NCBI RefSeq assembly: GCF_017302985.1
Contig: NZ_JAFIMU010000007.1
Location: 806,001-870,000 of the forward strand
DNA length: 64,000 nucleotides
Reading direction: 5' to 3'
DNA from: Corallococcus macrosporus
Lineage (GTDB): Bacteria; Myxococcota; Myxococcia; Myxococcales; Myxococcaceae
Part shown: positions 49,672 to 59,953 of the stretch, one piece after another
Layout: every line of letters begins with the position of its first letter
Numbering within the stretch: position 1 is the stretch's first letter
Notes under the pieces: generated by a model
Database searches by the model: none
What the model was told of the DNA's origin: nothing
What the model saw: only the letters and a program-made list of their open reading frames with translations
Translations under genes and position numbers: made by a program

Positions 49672-50370
49672 CTAGCTTCCGGCGACGCCAATCTGGCGCA
49701 GGTCCTCGAGGTCGAAGGGCTTGCCGTCGAAGCGGCCGAAGCGCTCGCGCAGCGTAAGGCCGCTGGCGGTGAGGGCGGTCTCCAGCTCCTCGGGGAGGAA
49801 GTGGCGCAGCTTGAGGCGGCGGATGGGGCTCTGGCCGCCGGCCGGGCGCCGCTCGCGCAGGTGCAGGGCGAAGAGGGGGCGGCGGGGCTCCACCGCGGCG
49901 CCGGGCTCGTCGTCGTCGCGCGGCAGCACGGGTTCGCGCGGGGCGTTGAGCACGTCGTAGATGAAGGTGCCGCCGGGGGCCAGGTGGTGGCGCACGGTGG
50001 CGAGGAACGCCTCCAGGTCGTCGCGCCCGGCCATCAGCCCCAGCGCGTGCTGTGGGGCGAGCACCAGGGGGAACTTCTCCGGCAGCCGCAGCGCACGGGG
50101 GTCGGCGGCCATGAGGCGCGTGCGGCCGGAGACGTCGGAGGACTCGGAGGCGCGGCGCTCCTCGGCGGAGCGGATCATCGCCTCCGAGGGGTCCACACCC
50201 ACGGTGTCGAAGCCATGGCCCGCCAGCGCCCAGGGCACTCGGCCATTGGCGGCGCCCAGCACGAGCACGGGACCGCCATGTTCGGAAGCCTGCCGTGTGT
50301 AGAAGACGAGGTCCGGCTCCTGTCCCACGAGGGACAGCGGGGTGCGGCCGCGTGCGTCGTTCCCAGCCAT
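49672..50370 (-). CDS. Class I SAM-dependent methyltransferase
   Basis: The 232-residue protein has a Rossmann-type SAM-binding fold: motif I VLVLGAANGRVPWALAGHG, motif II VGVDPSEAMIRSAEER, and post-I motifs including APGGTFIYDVLN. The first 40 residues may cap the active site. The methylated substrate is unknown. The ATG at 50370 is preferred to a longer start. It converges with the response-regulator gene, nine bases apart, and is divergent from the sigma-54-controlled lipoprotein gene. Confidence 0.85.
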   Translation of the reverse strand: MAGNDARGRTPLSLVGQEPDLVFYTRQASEHGGPVLVLGAANGRVPWALAGHGFDTVGVDPSEAMIRSAEERRASESSDVSGRTRLMAADPRALRLPEKFPLVLAPQHALGLMAGRDDLEAFLATVRHHLAPGGTFIYDVLNAPREPVLPRDDDEPGAAVEPRRPLFALHLRERRPAGGQSPIRRLKLRHFLPEELETALTASGLTLRERFGRFDGKPFDLEDLRQIGVAGS

Positions 50371-50503
50371 TGCCCAGGCCCTAGCACGGTTAGGGGGCGC
50401 TTCGGGACCCCGGCGTTCACACATTGGGTAAACGGTTGCCCACCCGGTGGCGCTCCCGGGACGCGCACTGCCCGTGATCCGACGGTTTTCGGCCTCCAGG
50501 GGC

Positions 50504-50518
50504 TGGCACCCTCCTTGC
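50504..50518 (+). promoter_or_regulatory. Sigma-54 promoter (-24/-12)
   Basis: The sequence TGGCACCCTCCTTGC matches TGGCAC-N5-TTGC exactly, with GG (50505-50506) and GC (50517-50518) separated by ten bases as sigma-54 holoenzyme requires. The expected start of transcription is about 50530, leaving a leader of roughly 58 bases before the ATG at 50588. No separate activator site was identified upstream. Confidence 0.85.
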
Positions 50519-50587
50519 CAGGAAGGGCTCGAACGAGGAGGTCCGGCAAGGGGACCTCCCGCTGCGCGAGTGTGAGGTGGGCGTCAT

Positions 50588-52309
50588 ATGAAGCACGGGT
50601 GGCGGTGGACGGGGGCGGTCCTGCTGGTGGGAGCGCTGGGGTGGGCGGGCTGCGGTGGGGACGACGGCAACACGCGGGACGTGGACAACCCGACGGTGCC
50701 GGTGACGCCGGTGGAGGACCCGCGGCTGCAGGACGGCGGCACGGGTGAGGTGGACGCGGGCACGCAGGTCCCCGACGCGGGCACCGGCACCGATGCGGGC
50801 ACCGGCACGGATGCCGGGACTGGCACCGACGCGGGTACGGGCACGGATGCCGGAACGGGCACCGACGCGGGCACGGATGCAGGCACGGACGCGGGCGTTC
50901 CGGAGAAGGTGCAGACCTATCCTCTGCCCTCGGCACCGGGCTGGACGTTCTACAACCAGGAGATGGGCGCGCCGCGCTACGTGTACGGCATCTCCGCGGA
51001 CCAGGGCGGCAACGTCTGGGTCGCGGGTGGCGAGGAGGGCCTGTTCCTCATCAAGAAGGGCTCCAACACCATCCAACGCTTCACCATGTCCGACGGTCTC
51101 CACCCGTTCGGCCGCATGCGCGACGGCGTGGGCGGTCCTCCGCCGGGCGTGCCGTACCTCAAGGTCATCTCCGTGGCGGGCGGTCCCGCGGGCACGGTGT
51201 TCGTCGGCTACGCCGGCAAGCCGCCCAAGGCGGGCATGCCCACCTGCGAGGACGAGTGGGACCAGGCGGAGAACGACCACCGCGAGCCGGACGCCAGCGT
51301 CTACAAGAGCGGTGACGCGGACAAGGTGACGCTCAAGGCGGACGGCACGCTGGACGTCGTGCACTACGACATCCACACCGGTCCCACGAAGGTCTCCCGC
51401 GAGCTGCGCGGGCGCGAGAAGCTCTGCACCATCTACCGCATCGCCTACGACCCGGTGAAGGAGGTCGTCTGGTTCGGCGGCAACCACGGCTTCGCCATGG
51501 GTGACGCGAAGTTCAACGGCATCGTCCCGGCCTACTGCTGGGATCCCCGCCCCTGGAACCAGCCGCCCGCGCCGGGTGAGGAGAAGTTCAAGTGGGAGTT
51601 CGAGTGCGCGGGCCTCTACGAGCACGTGCACCCCGCCATCGCCGGCCCCAAGGACGAGGTCCTGTCGGACCGGTACTACGGCATCGCCATCACGGAGAAC
51701 CACGACGTCTTCTTCGGTGGGCAGATCCGCTCCACGCGCTTCCGCTACGGAACGAACGGGGACAACTACTGGCGCGCCCAGTCCGAGACGGAGGACTCGG
51801 GTTACGAGTGGAACCGCTTCGACATCTGGGCTGACGCCGTGCCGAACTACCCGAAGCCCGAGCAGCGCGTGGACGACAACGTCTCCGGCATGGCGATGGC
51901 TGGCAACGGAGATGTCTGGGTCAGCTCCTTCTACTACGGCCTGGCGCGCCTGGGCCCGGATGGCACCGTCCAGACGAAGGTGATGCAGGACCTGGTCAAC
52001 TACACGCCCGCGAGCGGTGGCAACTCCGCGATGGCGCCCACGTCCTCCGTGGCGACGGACCCCTGGGACGGCAGCCTCTGGGTGGGCGCCAACTGGTGGG
52101 GCGGCATCACGCGCCTGAAGGGCGGCAGCACGGTGAAGTACAGCGGTGACGTCTTCGGCAACGTGGTCACCTCCGTCAGCAGCGTGTCCGACATCCAGTT
52201 CGACCGCTCCGCCGGCAAGCGCCGCGTGCTCGTGGCCATCGAGGGCGTCAAGAACGCGAAGACGGGCGTCGTCACCCCGGGCCTCATCGGCATCTACGAA
52301 GGCGACTGA
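50588..52309 (+). CDS. Lipoprotein with DAGTGT repeats and propeller-like body
   Basis: The 573-residue precursor has a lipoprotein signal (GALGWAGC, Cys22), then an extended tether of five DAGTGT units and shorter DAGT units (residues 63-103), and a large body with VYGISADQGGNVWVAGGEEG, VWFGGNHGFAMGD and DVWVSSFYYGLARLGPDGT, resembling blades of a beta-propeller. It would sit on the outer face of the cell. The sigma-54 promoter at 50504-50518 suggests expression under a specific signal such as starvation or development. A terminator follows. I do not know its binding partner. Confidence 0.85.
   Translation: MKHGWRWTGAVLLVGALGWAGCGGDDGNTRDVDNPTVPVTPVEDPRLQDGGTGEVDAGTQVPDAGTGTDAGTGTDAGTGTDAGTGTDAGTGTDAGTDAGTDAGVPEKVQTYPLPSAPGWTFYNQEMGAPRYVYGISADQGGNVWVAGGEEGLFLIKKGSNTIQRFTMSDGLHPFGRMRDGVGGPPPGVPYLKVISVAGGPAGTVFVGYAGKPPKAGMPTCEDEWDQAENDHREPDASVYKSGDADKVTLKADGTLDVVHYDIHTGPTKVSRELRGREKLCTIYRIAYDPVKEVVWFGGNHGFAMGDAKFNGIVPAYCWDPRPWNQPPAPGEEKFKWEFECAGLYEHVHPAIAGPKDEVLSDRYYGIAITENHDVFFGGQIRSTRFRYGTNGDNYWRAQSETEDSGYEWNRFDIWADAVPNYPKPEQRVDDNVSGMAMAGNGDVWVSSFYYGLARLGPDGTVQTKVMQDLVNYTPASGGNSAMAPTSSVATDPWDGSLWVGANWWGGITRLKGGSTVKYSGDVFGNVVTSVSSVSDIQFDRSAGKRRVLVAIEGVKNAKTGVVTPGLIGIYEGD
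50774..50896 (+). repeat. Tandem repeats encoding DAGTGT
   Basis: About five 18-base units and two 12-base units of GATGCGGGCACC type encode residues 63-103 of the lipoprotein. The repeats are imperfect at third codon positions but regular in frame, so slippage would add or remove whole repeat units. Confidence 0.9.
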
Positions 52310-52335
52310 CGCCGCAGCCAGCGGCAATGCCTTGC

Positions 52336-52378
52336 ACGGCCGTCCTTCCCGTCACGGGGAGGGCGGCCGTCTTCTTTT
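52336..52378 (+). terminator. Rho-independent terminator of the sigma-54-controlled gene
   Basis: ACGGCCG pairs with CGGCCGT, with an extra TCCTTCCCG / CGGGGAGGG inner arm around a short loop, followed by CTTCTTTT. It lies 27 bases after the stop at 52309. Confidence 0.85.
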
Positions 52379-52519
52379 CACCAGACGTCAATCCAGTCCC
52401 TCCAACGCCAGACACCCAACAATCCCTCCGACTTTCCGCCCCTGACATCGCCAGACCAAACGTGCCGTTGCGTCTTCGAAGCACGCCATCCCCGGCGTCA
52501 ACGTCGACCCACCACCGCC

Positions 52520-55500
52520 ATGTCAGAAGCCATCCATCCCATCCCCCGTCACCTCTTCCATCCTTTATCTGGCGCCCTGCTGCTGCTGGGGCTGGCACTC
52601 GGTTGTCAGGACGTCGAACCTGAGCGGCCCCGTGAAGAGCCGCAGGTCCGCCTGGCCACCAGGACCGCCACGCAGGCGCTCCTGCCTTCCTGCGCGTCCG
52701 TGAGCGCTGGCACCCCCTGCGTCGGTGCGAGAAGCGCCATGAACACGGCGTTCGTCGACGCCGCGCCCTCTGCTCCGCACCTGATCCGTCACGTCGGGAT
52801 CCTCTGCGGGACCTGGGGAGGCATCCCAAACGCGGACCGCCCCTACTGCTCCGACAACAGTGACGGTCTCACGCCCCAGACCGCGTGGGCCACCCTGCAG
52901 TACGCCGTGGACCACGTGCCCCCGGGCGGAACCATCTACGTGCACCAGCCGGCCTTCACCCCCAGCCCGGATGACCGCTACAGCGAGCAGGTCGTCATCT
53001 CCCGGGCCGGCAGTCCGAGCCAGCCGTTCCGCATCATGCGGGCCCCCGAGGAGATGGTCAGCTCCAGTGGGTTCTACGCGAATCCCACCCTCTACTCTCC
53101 CATGCATGCCACCCAGAACCGGCGGCTGGCCCCCCTCGTCTTCGTCGACGGCGCGGCCTACTGGAGTGTCGAGGGCCTGAGCATTGACTGCGAGGAGGCC
53201 CCCGTCGTCGGCATCACGCTGTTCAACACGGTCAACGTCCAGCCCCGCATCCGCTCCATCGCCTTGCGCTTCATGGATGTCCGCCGCTGCGACAACGGCG
53301 GAGCAGTGGTCACGAACTCCGAGGACATCCTCTTCGACCGGAACCACTTCATCGACAACGCGCGGATGTATCCCTCTGGCGACGCGATCCAGGACGCGCA
53401 TGGCATCCTCGTGACCAAGAAGAGCTCGCGGATCCTCGTGCGCGGCAACACCATCACGGGAAGCTCCGGTGACGCCTTCCAGTGCCAGGGCCGGGAGACG
53501 CCGCAGGACGGCTGGACCCCTGAACAACTGGGGCCCTCCACGGACATCACCCTGGAGAACAACACCTTCACGGGTGACTTCGAGAACGCCGTCGACATCA
53601 AGGAGTGCGTGGGCGTCACGGTCCGCAACGGCGTCTATTCAGGCTATCGGCCCAAGTCGAACACCGCGACCCAGTGCGGCGGGGATGCCGTCATCTTCCA
53701 CTTCGGCTCCAGCAACATCCTCTTCGAGAACAACCGCATCTCCGACAGCGGGCTGGGCGTCATGCTCGGCAACAACTTCAAGGTCCAGGCCACGGACTCC
53801 GGCCCCACCTACGTCAGCAACGTCGTCATCCGGAGGAATCAAATCTTCCGGATGACCCAGGATGGCGACGGCGATGCAACGAATGGAACCCAGACGCCGG
53901 GCATTCGTGGCGGCGTCGGCTGCGCGGATGGCATCCGGATCGACTACGCGCGGGACGTGGACATCTACAACAACACCTTCGATGAGGTGGGACACTCGGC
54001 GATCCGCCTGGGCATCGACGGATGGAACAACGACCTGAACGCCCGCCGCCTCCAGCAGGCCGTCAACGTGCACGTCTGGAACAACATCATCCGGAACACG
54101 GGCACCGTGCAGTACCTGGAGGCCAGCAAGGTGGGCCAGCGCAAGGGCGGTGCGCTGGACTTCCACACTTCATCCACCTATTCGCCGGGGCTGACGAGCA
54201 ACTACAACCTCGTCTTCAACACCTCGGGGCCCGTGCTGCTGCGCAAGGACAACGAGCCGGATACCTTCGCGCCGCGAAACCTCGCGCAGTGGAAGTCGGC
54301 GACCGGCCTGGACGCGGCCAGCTTCGAGCTGGATCCCCTCTTCGACCCCAACTCCGCGCATACCGGCTACATGACGCTCACGGGCTCCCCGGCCCGCAAC
54401 GCGGCGCTGGATGATACCAACAACGACAATGATCCCACCGTCCCCTGCGGAAGCCCTGCCCGGCTGGACCTGGGCGCCGTCGAGAGTGATTGCGGCGTGG
54501 GCTCGACTCCTTCCGGCGAGTGGCAGCGGCAGCGCGGCACCAGTGATTCCGACCAATACAACGCGGTCGTGACCGACAGCGCTGGCAATGTCTACGCCGC
54601 GGGTTACTCAAGGGGCAGCTTCGGGTTCACCAACCAGGGCAAGGCGGACGCCATCCTGAAGCAACACTCCGCGACGGGTAACAACGGCTGGACGCGCCAG
54701 CTGGGTGGATCCGAGGACGACCAGGCCTATGCCCTCGCCTACTCGGGCACGCCTCCCTTCGCGCCCACCCAGCACTATCTGTACATGGTGGGATTGACCA
54801 CGGGGCCGCTGCCTGGAACGTCGACGAGTTCGCTCGTGCCCGCCGGCTTCGTGGCGCAGTACGACACGGCCGGCAACCGTGGCTGGACCCAGCGGGTGGG
54901 CACGTCTGGCTTCAGTGATTTGCGCGCGGTGGCGGTGGATGCCGCGGGCGACGTCTATGTCGCGGGTGGGACGTGGGGATACGAAACGGGAGGCGGGATG
55001 CCGGACGGCGCCCTCATCCTCATCGCGAAGCTGAGCGGTGAGACCGGTGCCATCCTGTGGAAGCACGTCCATTTCGGGAACACGAGCGCCAGCCTCGGAC
55101 CGACGGGCATCGCACTCGATGCCCAGGGGAACATCTTCGTCGCCGGGGAGATCCGCTCCTCCTCCAACGCCCAGCCCATCGCGGGGTTCATCGGCAAGTA
55201 CAGCGCCGATGGCACCCAGCAGCTGGCCCATACGTCCCTGGGCGGGCTTGGCATCACCTCCGTGTCGTCGCTTGCCCGCGACACCACTGGCGCGCTGGTG
55301 ATTGGCGGCTTCGCCAGCGGACTCGTTCCTGGAAAGCAGAGCGCCGGTGGCCAGGAGGGCGTCGTCGCCAAGCTCAGCGCGGCGGACTTCTCTCCCATCT
55401 GGCTGGAGCTGGTGGGAACCTGGGGTGACGACGCCGTCAACGCGGTGGCCGTGGATCCCCAGACGAACAACATCTGGGTCGCGGGCCGTACTGGGGGGCC

Positions 55501-55735
55501 GCTCAACGGCTTCCCCAACTACGGCGGCGGCGCGGACTTCTTCCTCTGGAAGTGGAGCCCTACTGGGAGTCCGACCTCGACCTTCCGCCAGGCAGGGACC
55601 GGGCTGGAGGAGGAAGCCATGGCGGTCTGCGTGGATCCCTCTGGGAACGCAGTCTCCGCGGGGTGGACCTCCGGTGCGCTGCTCGGCCAGTGGAACGGTT
55701 CCACGGACGCGGTCCTCCTGAAGAAGAACCCTTGA
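52520..55735 (+). CDS. Large lipoprotein: beta-helix plus SBBP-like propeller
   Basis: The 1071-residue precursor has a lipoprotein signal ending GLALGC (Cys29). From about 110 to 620 it is a right-handed beta-helix (YWSVEGLSIDC, ILFDRNHFIDNA, ITLENNTFTGD, NILFENNRISDSG, VVIRRNQIF), the polysaccharide-lyase or adhesin type. From about 640 to the end come Asp-Ala-Gly-rich propeller strands of the SBBP type (VVTDSAGNVYAAGYSRG, VAVDAAGDVYVAGG, IALDAQGNIFVAGEI, AVDPQTNNIWVAGRTGG). Lower G/C at many third positions than neighbours is noticeable, a possible sign of later acquisition. The start at 52520 lacks a strong ribosome site. Its cell-surface position suggests adhesion or prey polymer binding. 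Confidence 0.85.
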   Translation: MSEAIHPIPRHLFHPLSGALLLLGLALGCQDVEPERPREEPQVRLATRTATQALLPSCASVSAGTPCVGARSAMNTAFVDAAPSAPHLIRHVGILCGTWGGIPNADRPYCSDNSDGLTPQTAWATLQYAVDHVPPGGTIYVHQPAFTPSPDDRYSEQVVISRAGSPSQPFRIMRAPEEMVSSSGFYANPTLYSPMHATQNRRLAPLVFVDGAAYWSVEGLSIDCEEAPVVGITLFNTVNVQPRIRSIALRFMDVRRCDNGGAVVTNSEDILFDRNHFIDNARMYPSGDAIQDAHGILVTKKSSRILVRGNTITGSSGDAFQCQGRETPQDGWTPEQLGPSTDITLENNTFTGDFENAVDIKECVGVTVRNGVYSGYRPKSNTATQCGGDAVIFHFGSSNILFENNRISDSGLGVMLGNNFKVQATDSGPTYVSNVVIRRNQIFRMTQDGDGDATNGTQTPGIRGGVGCADGIRIDYARDVDIYNNTFDEVGHSAIRLGIDGWNNDLNARRLQQAVNVHVWNNIIRNTGTVQYLEASKVGQRKGGALDFHTSSTYSPGLTSNYNLVFNTSGPVLLRKDNEPDTFAPRNLAQWKSATGLDAASFELDPLFDPNSAHTGYMTLTGSPARNAALDDTNNDNDPTVPCGSPARLDLGAVESDCGVGSTPSGEWQRQRGTSDSDQYNAVVTDSAGNVYAAGYSRGSFGFTNQGKADAILKQHSATGNNGWTRQLGGSEDDQAYALAYSGTPPFAPTQHYLYMVGLTTGPLPGTSTSSLVPAGFVAQYDTAGNRGWTQRVGTSGFSDLRAVAVDAAGDVYVAGGTWGYETGGGMPDGALILIAKLSGETGAILWKHVHFGNTSASLGPTGIALDAQGNIFVAGEIRSSSNAQPIAGFIGKYSADGTQQLAHTSLGGLGITSVSSLARDTTGALVIGGFASGLVPGKQSAGGQEGVVAKLSAADFSPIWLELVGTWGDDAVNAVAVDPQTNNIWVAGRTGGPLNGFPNYGGGADFFLWKWSPTGSPTSTFRQAGTGLEEEAMAVCVDPSGNAVSAGWTSGALLGQWNGSTDAVLLKKNP

Positions 55736-55797
55736 GCCCCCACGTCTCACCGCCCGAGAAAACAAACCGGTGAAAACGTCCCCTGGGGAATGACGCG

Positions 55798-55828
55798 CCG
55801 TGCCCGGCTGGCCACCAGCCGGGCACGG
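55798..55828 (+). terminator. Perfect 14-base hairpin
   Basis: CCGTGCCCGGCTGG and CCAGCCGGGCACGG form a perfect stem with a three-base loop, 62 bases after the lipoprotein stop. Without a T run it is a likely but unproven terminator. It lies 57 bases before the FHA-activator start. Confidence 0.6.
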
Positions 55829-55884
55829 TCCGTACCGACAGAACGTTCGCGCGGGCCAGAAGCCGACTAGAATCCCGGCCGCTC

Positions 55885-57249
<1,365 letters not shown>

Positions 57250-57307
57250 AGCCTTCGTGGCATGGTGGCGGCCGCTTCCGCGGTCCCCCATCCCCCAGGA
57301 GGGCTTC

Positions 57308-57955
57308 ATGAAGATGCGTCCGTCCCGCTGGCTCGGCGTGCTGTGCGCGGGTGTCCTGATGATGAACGCCACCGGCTGCTTCGGCTCGTTCAAGCTCACG
57401 ACGAAGATCTGGCAGTTCAACAAGGGCATCTCCGGCAACAAGTTCGTCCAGTGGCTGGTGTTCCTCGTGTTCGTCGTGGTGCCTGTCTATGAGATTGGCA
57501 CGCTGGTGGACGCGCTCGTCGTCAACAGCATCGAGTTCTGGACCGGCAGCAACCCGGTGAGCAGCGTGGAGGGCGAGGACAGCGACACGCGCATCGTGAA
57601 GCTCGGCCCCACCGACACGCTGAAGATGTCCCGCGACGTGGAGTCCGGCGTCATGCGCCTGGAGTTGCAGCGCGAGGGCCAGGAGCCGCTGGTGCGCTAC
57701 TTCGAGCCGCTGGAGGACGGCATGGTCGCGCGCGACGAGGCGGGTGCCCTGCTCATCCGCGCCCAGGGCCAGCAGGACGGCGCGGTGAAGGTGACGGATG
57801 CCCGCGGCACCACCGTGACGGTGCACGCGCGGGACGCGGTGGACGCCGCTCGCCAGCTCTTCCTGGACGGGGGCGCTCCGGCGCTCGCTCGGTTCGCCAC
57901 GCACCAGGGGCAGCTCTCCCAGGGCATGGCGGCGCTCGACACCTGCACGCCGTGA
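57308..57955 (+). CDS. DUF3332-family lipoprotein
   Basis: The 215-residue precursor has a lipoprotein signal with Cys at NATGC and the DUF3332 core: GCFGSFKLTTKIWQFNKGISGNKFVQWLVFLVFVVVPVYEI, then VVNSIEFWTGSNPVSS. One transmembrane-like hydrophobic stretch (about 43-65) is part of the family pattern. The remainder is a soluble beta-rich domain. The function of the family is unknown. The ATG at 57308 is preceded by CAGGAGGG seven to eight bases upstream. It follows the FHA activator by 58 bases and may be in its transcript. Confidence 0.88.
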   Translation: MKMRPSRWLGVLCAGVLMMNATGCFGSFKLTTKIWQFNKGISGNKFVQWLVFLVFVVVPVYEIGTLVDALVVNSIEFWTGSNPVSSVEGEDSDTRIVKLGPTDTLKMSRDVESGVMRLELQREGQEPLVRYFEPLEDGMVARDEAGALLIRAQGQQDGAVKVTDARGTTVTVHARDAVDAARQLFLDGGAPALARFATHQGQLSQGMAALDTCTP

Positions 57956-57966
57956 GACGAAGCCCA

Positions 57967-57996
57967 GGGCTTCCGGCTTGAAGTCACCGGAAGCCC
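57967..57996. terminator. Bidirectional hairpin between convergent genes
   Basis: Ten-base perfect arms GGGCTTCCGG / CCGGAAGCCC lie between the DUF3332 stop and the convergent lipoprotein gene. No T run follows either arm. Confidence 0.6.
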
Positions 57997-58005
57997 CGGG
58001 GTGGA

Positions 58006-58554
58006 TCAGGGAGCGGGCTCGTCCACCACCACGTCGCCCAGGTCCGGACCGAAGCCCGCGTCGAGCGCCAGGGAGTTGAACGTCCCCTCCATGCTGCGCC
58101 CCGCGCCGTAGCCGTCGCCCTTCTTGAACGACAGGGAGAAGTCCCCGCGCGTGGCCTCGCCCGCGTTGCCGCCTTCGTCCAGGACCAGGTCGCCCCGCTC
58201 CACCTGGGTGAAGACGCGCGCGGGCTCGCCCGCGGCCACGTGCACCACCGACGCGCGGTCGCGGCCGGACGGCGTGGTGCCGCCCAGTTGCACCTTCGTG
58301 CCCGGCTTCAGGTCCACGCCCTCCGTGTCCACGGTGAGCCGCGCGACCAGGTCCACGTCCAGGCCGTTGTTGCGGAAGTAGCTCACCTGGAGCGCCTCCG
58401 GGTTGCGGCGGATCTCCACCCGCGACACGTCGGTGACGGGGAACAGCTCCGACACGCTGCCGGACAGCTCGTTGTCACCGCGGCACGCGACAGCGCCCGC
58501 GCCCAGCACGGCCGCGAGCCCCAGCGCCGCCATGGCGCGTCCCGCGAGGCTCAC
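58006..58554 (-). CDS. Lipoprotein of unknown function (second of pair)
   Basis: The 182-residue precursor starts at a GTG (58554) that overlaps the stop of the upstream lipoprotein gene (GTGA). Its lipoprotein signal ends AGAVAC (Cys24). Beta-rich segments (VSRVEIRRNPEALQVSYF, FSLSFKKGDGYGAGRSMEGTF) suggest a beta-sandwich. It is probably made together with the 58551-59879 protein and may bind to it. No family is recognised. Confidence 0.75.
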   Translation of the reverse strand: MSLAGRAMAALGLAAVLGAGAVACRGDNELSGSVSELFPVTDVSRVEIRRNPEALQVSYFRNNGLDVDLVARLTVDTEGVDLKPGTKVQLGGTTPSGRDRASVVHVAAGEPARVFTQVERGDLVLDEGGNAGEATRGDFSLSFKKGDGYGAGRSMEGTFNSLALDAGFGPDLGDVVVDEPAP

Positions 58555-59879
58555 CGCTCCACCGCCAGCGTCAGGGCCTGCGTGCCGCCCGCGCGGTAGA
58601 GCACCACGCGCTGTCCGGTGGACAGGAACGCCAGCTTCGGCGACCAGCCTCCCGCCGTGTCCACCACCACCTCGCGCCACTGGTCCTCCACGCGCGTGGC
58701 GATGACGAGCGCGTCATCCGACGGCGAGCAACTGCCCTCGTTGCGCCCGGACTCCAGCGAGCAGACGTGGAACGCGATGGACGGGTCGTGCGTCTTCGGG
58801 TCGAACGCCAGCGACGGGTACCAGCCGCCGGAGCCCGTCTGGTAGACGGGGTCCGGCGTCGTCCAGTCCTGCGCCGCCGCGCACTTCGTCCCCGTCGTTC
58901 CGCCGCAGCCGATGAACGTGAGCTTGCTGGTGAAGCGGTCCACCGCCGCGATGCCGAAGCCCACCACCGGGTCATACGCCAGGGAGGCGCCCAGCATCGT
59001 GCCGCCCACCGACTGGACCTTCACCGGCGGCGTCCACGTGGTGCCATCCGTGTTGCGGCGCTGGAAGAACACGTTCTGCCCGGAGGCGTCCGCGGCGCCG
59101 AACGCCTGGTCGAACACCAGCGCCGGCTGGTCGCCCGCCATCAACAGCTGGAGGCGCCCGCCATAGGCCGGCTTCTCATCCGTGCCATTGCCTCCCGCCG
59201 CCACCACCCGCTTCTGCCAGGTCGTGGGCCCGCCGCTGGCCAGCTCCACGTCGCTGCCCGCCCAGTCCTGCTGCGGGGACTGCCCGTTGTGCACGTCGCG
59301 GTAGACGACCAGCGCCTCGCTGCCCCTGAAGACGATGGAGGGATTGATTCCCACGAGGTAGCCCGTGTCGCTCACCGGGTTGCCCGCGATGGCCTCGTCG
59401 CCCCGCTTCACCGCGATGCTCTCCGTCCAGGTGCCGTTCGCGTTGCGGAAGGACACCGCCAGGTCGCTCTGGAGCCAGAAGACCGACTGATCACTCCCGC
59501 CACCCAGGTAGCTCACCGCGGGCTGGCCCGTGGAGCTGAACGCCAGCGACACGCCGTACATGCGCTGCACGGTGGCGATCTTCTCCCCCGTCGCCTGCAC
59601 CTGGCCGTCCTTCACCTCGCGGTAGCGCAGCTCGAAGTCCTTGTCGCTCACCTTCACGAAGTAGGCGATGCCGATACGGTCGTCCGGGGCCACCGCCATC
59701 GCGATGTTGGAGAGGGCCGTCTGCTCGCTCGGCTCCGTGTCGACCGTCAGCCGCGCGAAGGGCGTGTCCGTCGTTCCGCCATCGTTCTGCGGATTCGAGC
59801 CCGCGTCCGGGTTGGCCGGCTTGCCGCCGCCACATCCCAGCGCGAGCGCCGCCCCCAGTAGCCACGCGTGCCGTTTCAT
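58551..59879 (-). CDS. Lipoprotein with repeated beta-propeller-like strands (first of pair)
   Basis: The 442-residue precursor has a lipoprotein signal (ALALGC, Cys16) followed by a short Asn/Asp/Gly tether. The body has repeated strands such as RIGIAYFVKVSDKDFELRYREV, VSLAFSSTGQPAVSYLGGG and SLAFDPKTHDPSIAFHVC, typical of a propeller or sialidase-like fold. Several Cys toward the end may form disulphides. The ATG has AAGGAGAAG about seven bases upstream. It is coupled to the following lipoprotein gene. Function unknown. Confidence 0.8.
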   Translation of the reverse strand: MKRHAWLLGAALALGCGGGKPANPDAGSNPQNDGGTTDTPFARLTVDTEPSEQTALSNIAMAVAPDDRIGIAYFVKVSDKDFELRYREVKDGQVQATGEKIATVQRMYGVSLAFSSTGQPAVSYLGGGSDQSVFWLQSDLAVSFRNANGTWTESIAVKRGDEAIAGNPVSDTGYLVGINPSIVFRGSEALVVYRDVHNGQSPQQDWAGSDVELASGGPTTWQKRVVAAGGNGTDEKPAYGGRLQLLMAGDQPALVFDQAFGAADASGQNVFFQRRNTDGTTWTPPVKVQSVGGTMLGASLAYDPVVGFGIAAVDRFTSKLTFIGCGGTTGTKCAAAQDWTTPDPVYQTGSGGWYPSLAFDPKTHDPSIAFHVCSLESGRNEGSCSPSDDALVIATRVEDQWREVVVDTAGGWSPKLAFLSTGQRVVLYRAGGTQALTLAVER

Positions 59880-59953
59880 GCGGTTCTTCTCCTTGGTCCA
59901 ATCGGCCTGGTTGAGCGCGCCATCCTAGGGCACCTGGGCTAGGCTTGCGCGCC

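Noticed and set aside
50774-50896. CRISPR-like repeats
   Set aside because: The units are contiguous, in frame and encode DAGTGT; there are no spacers.
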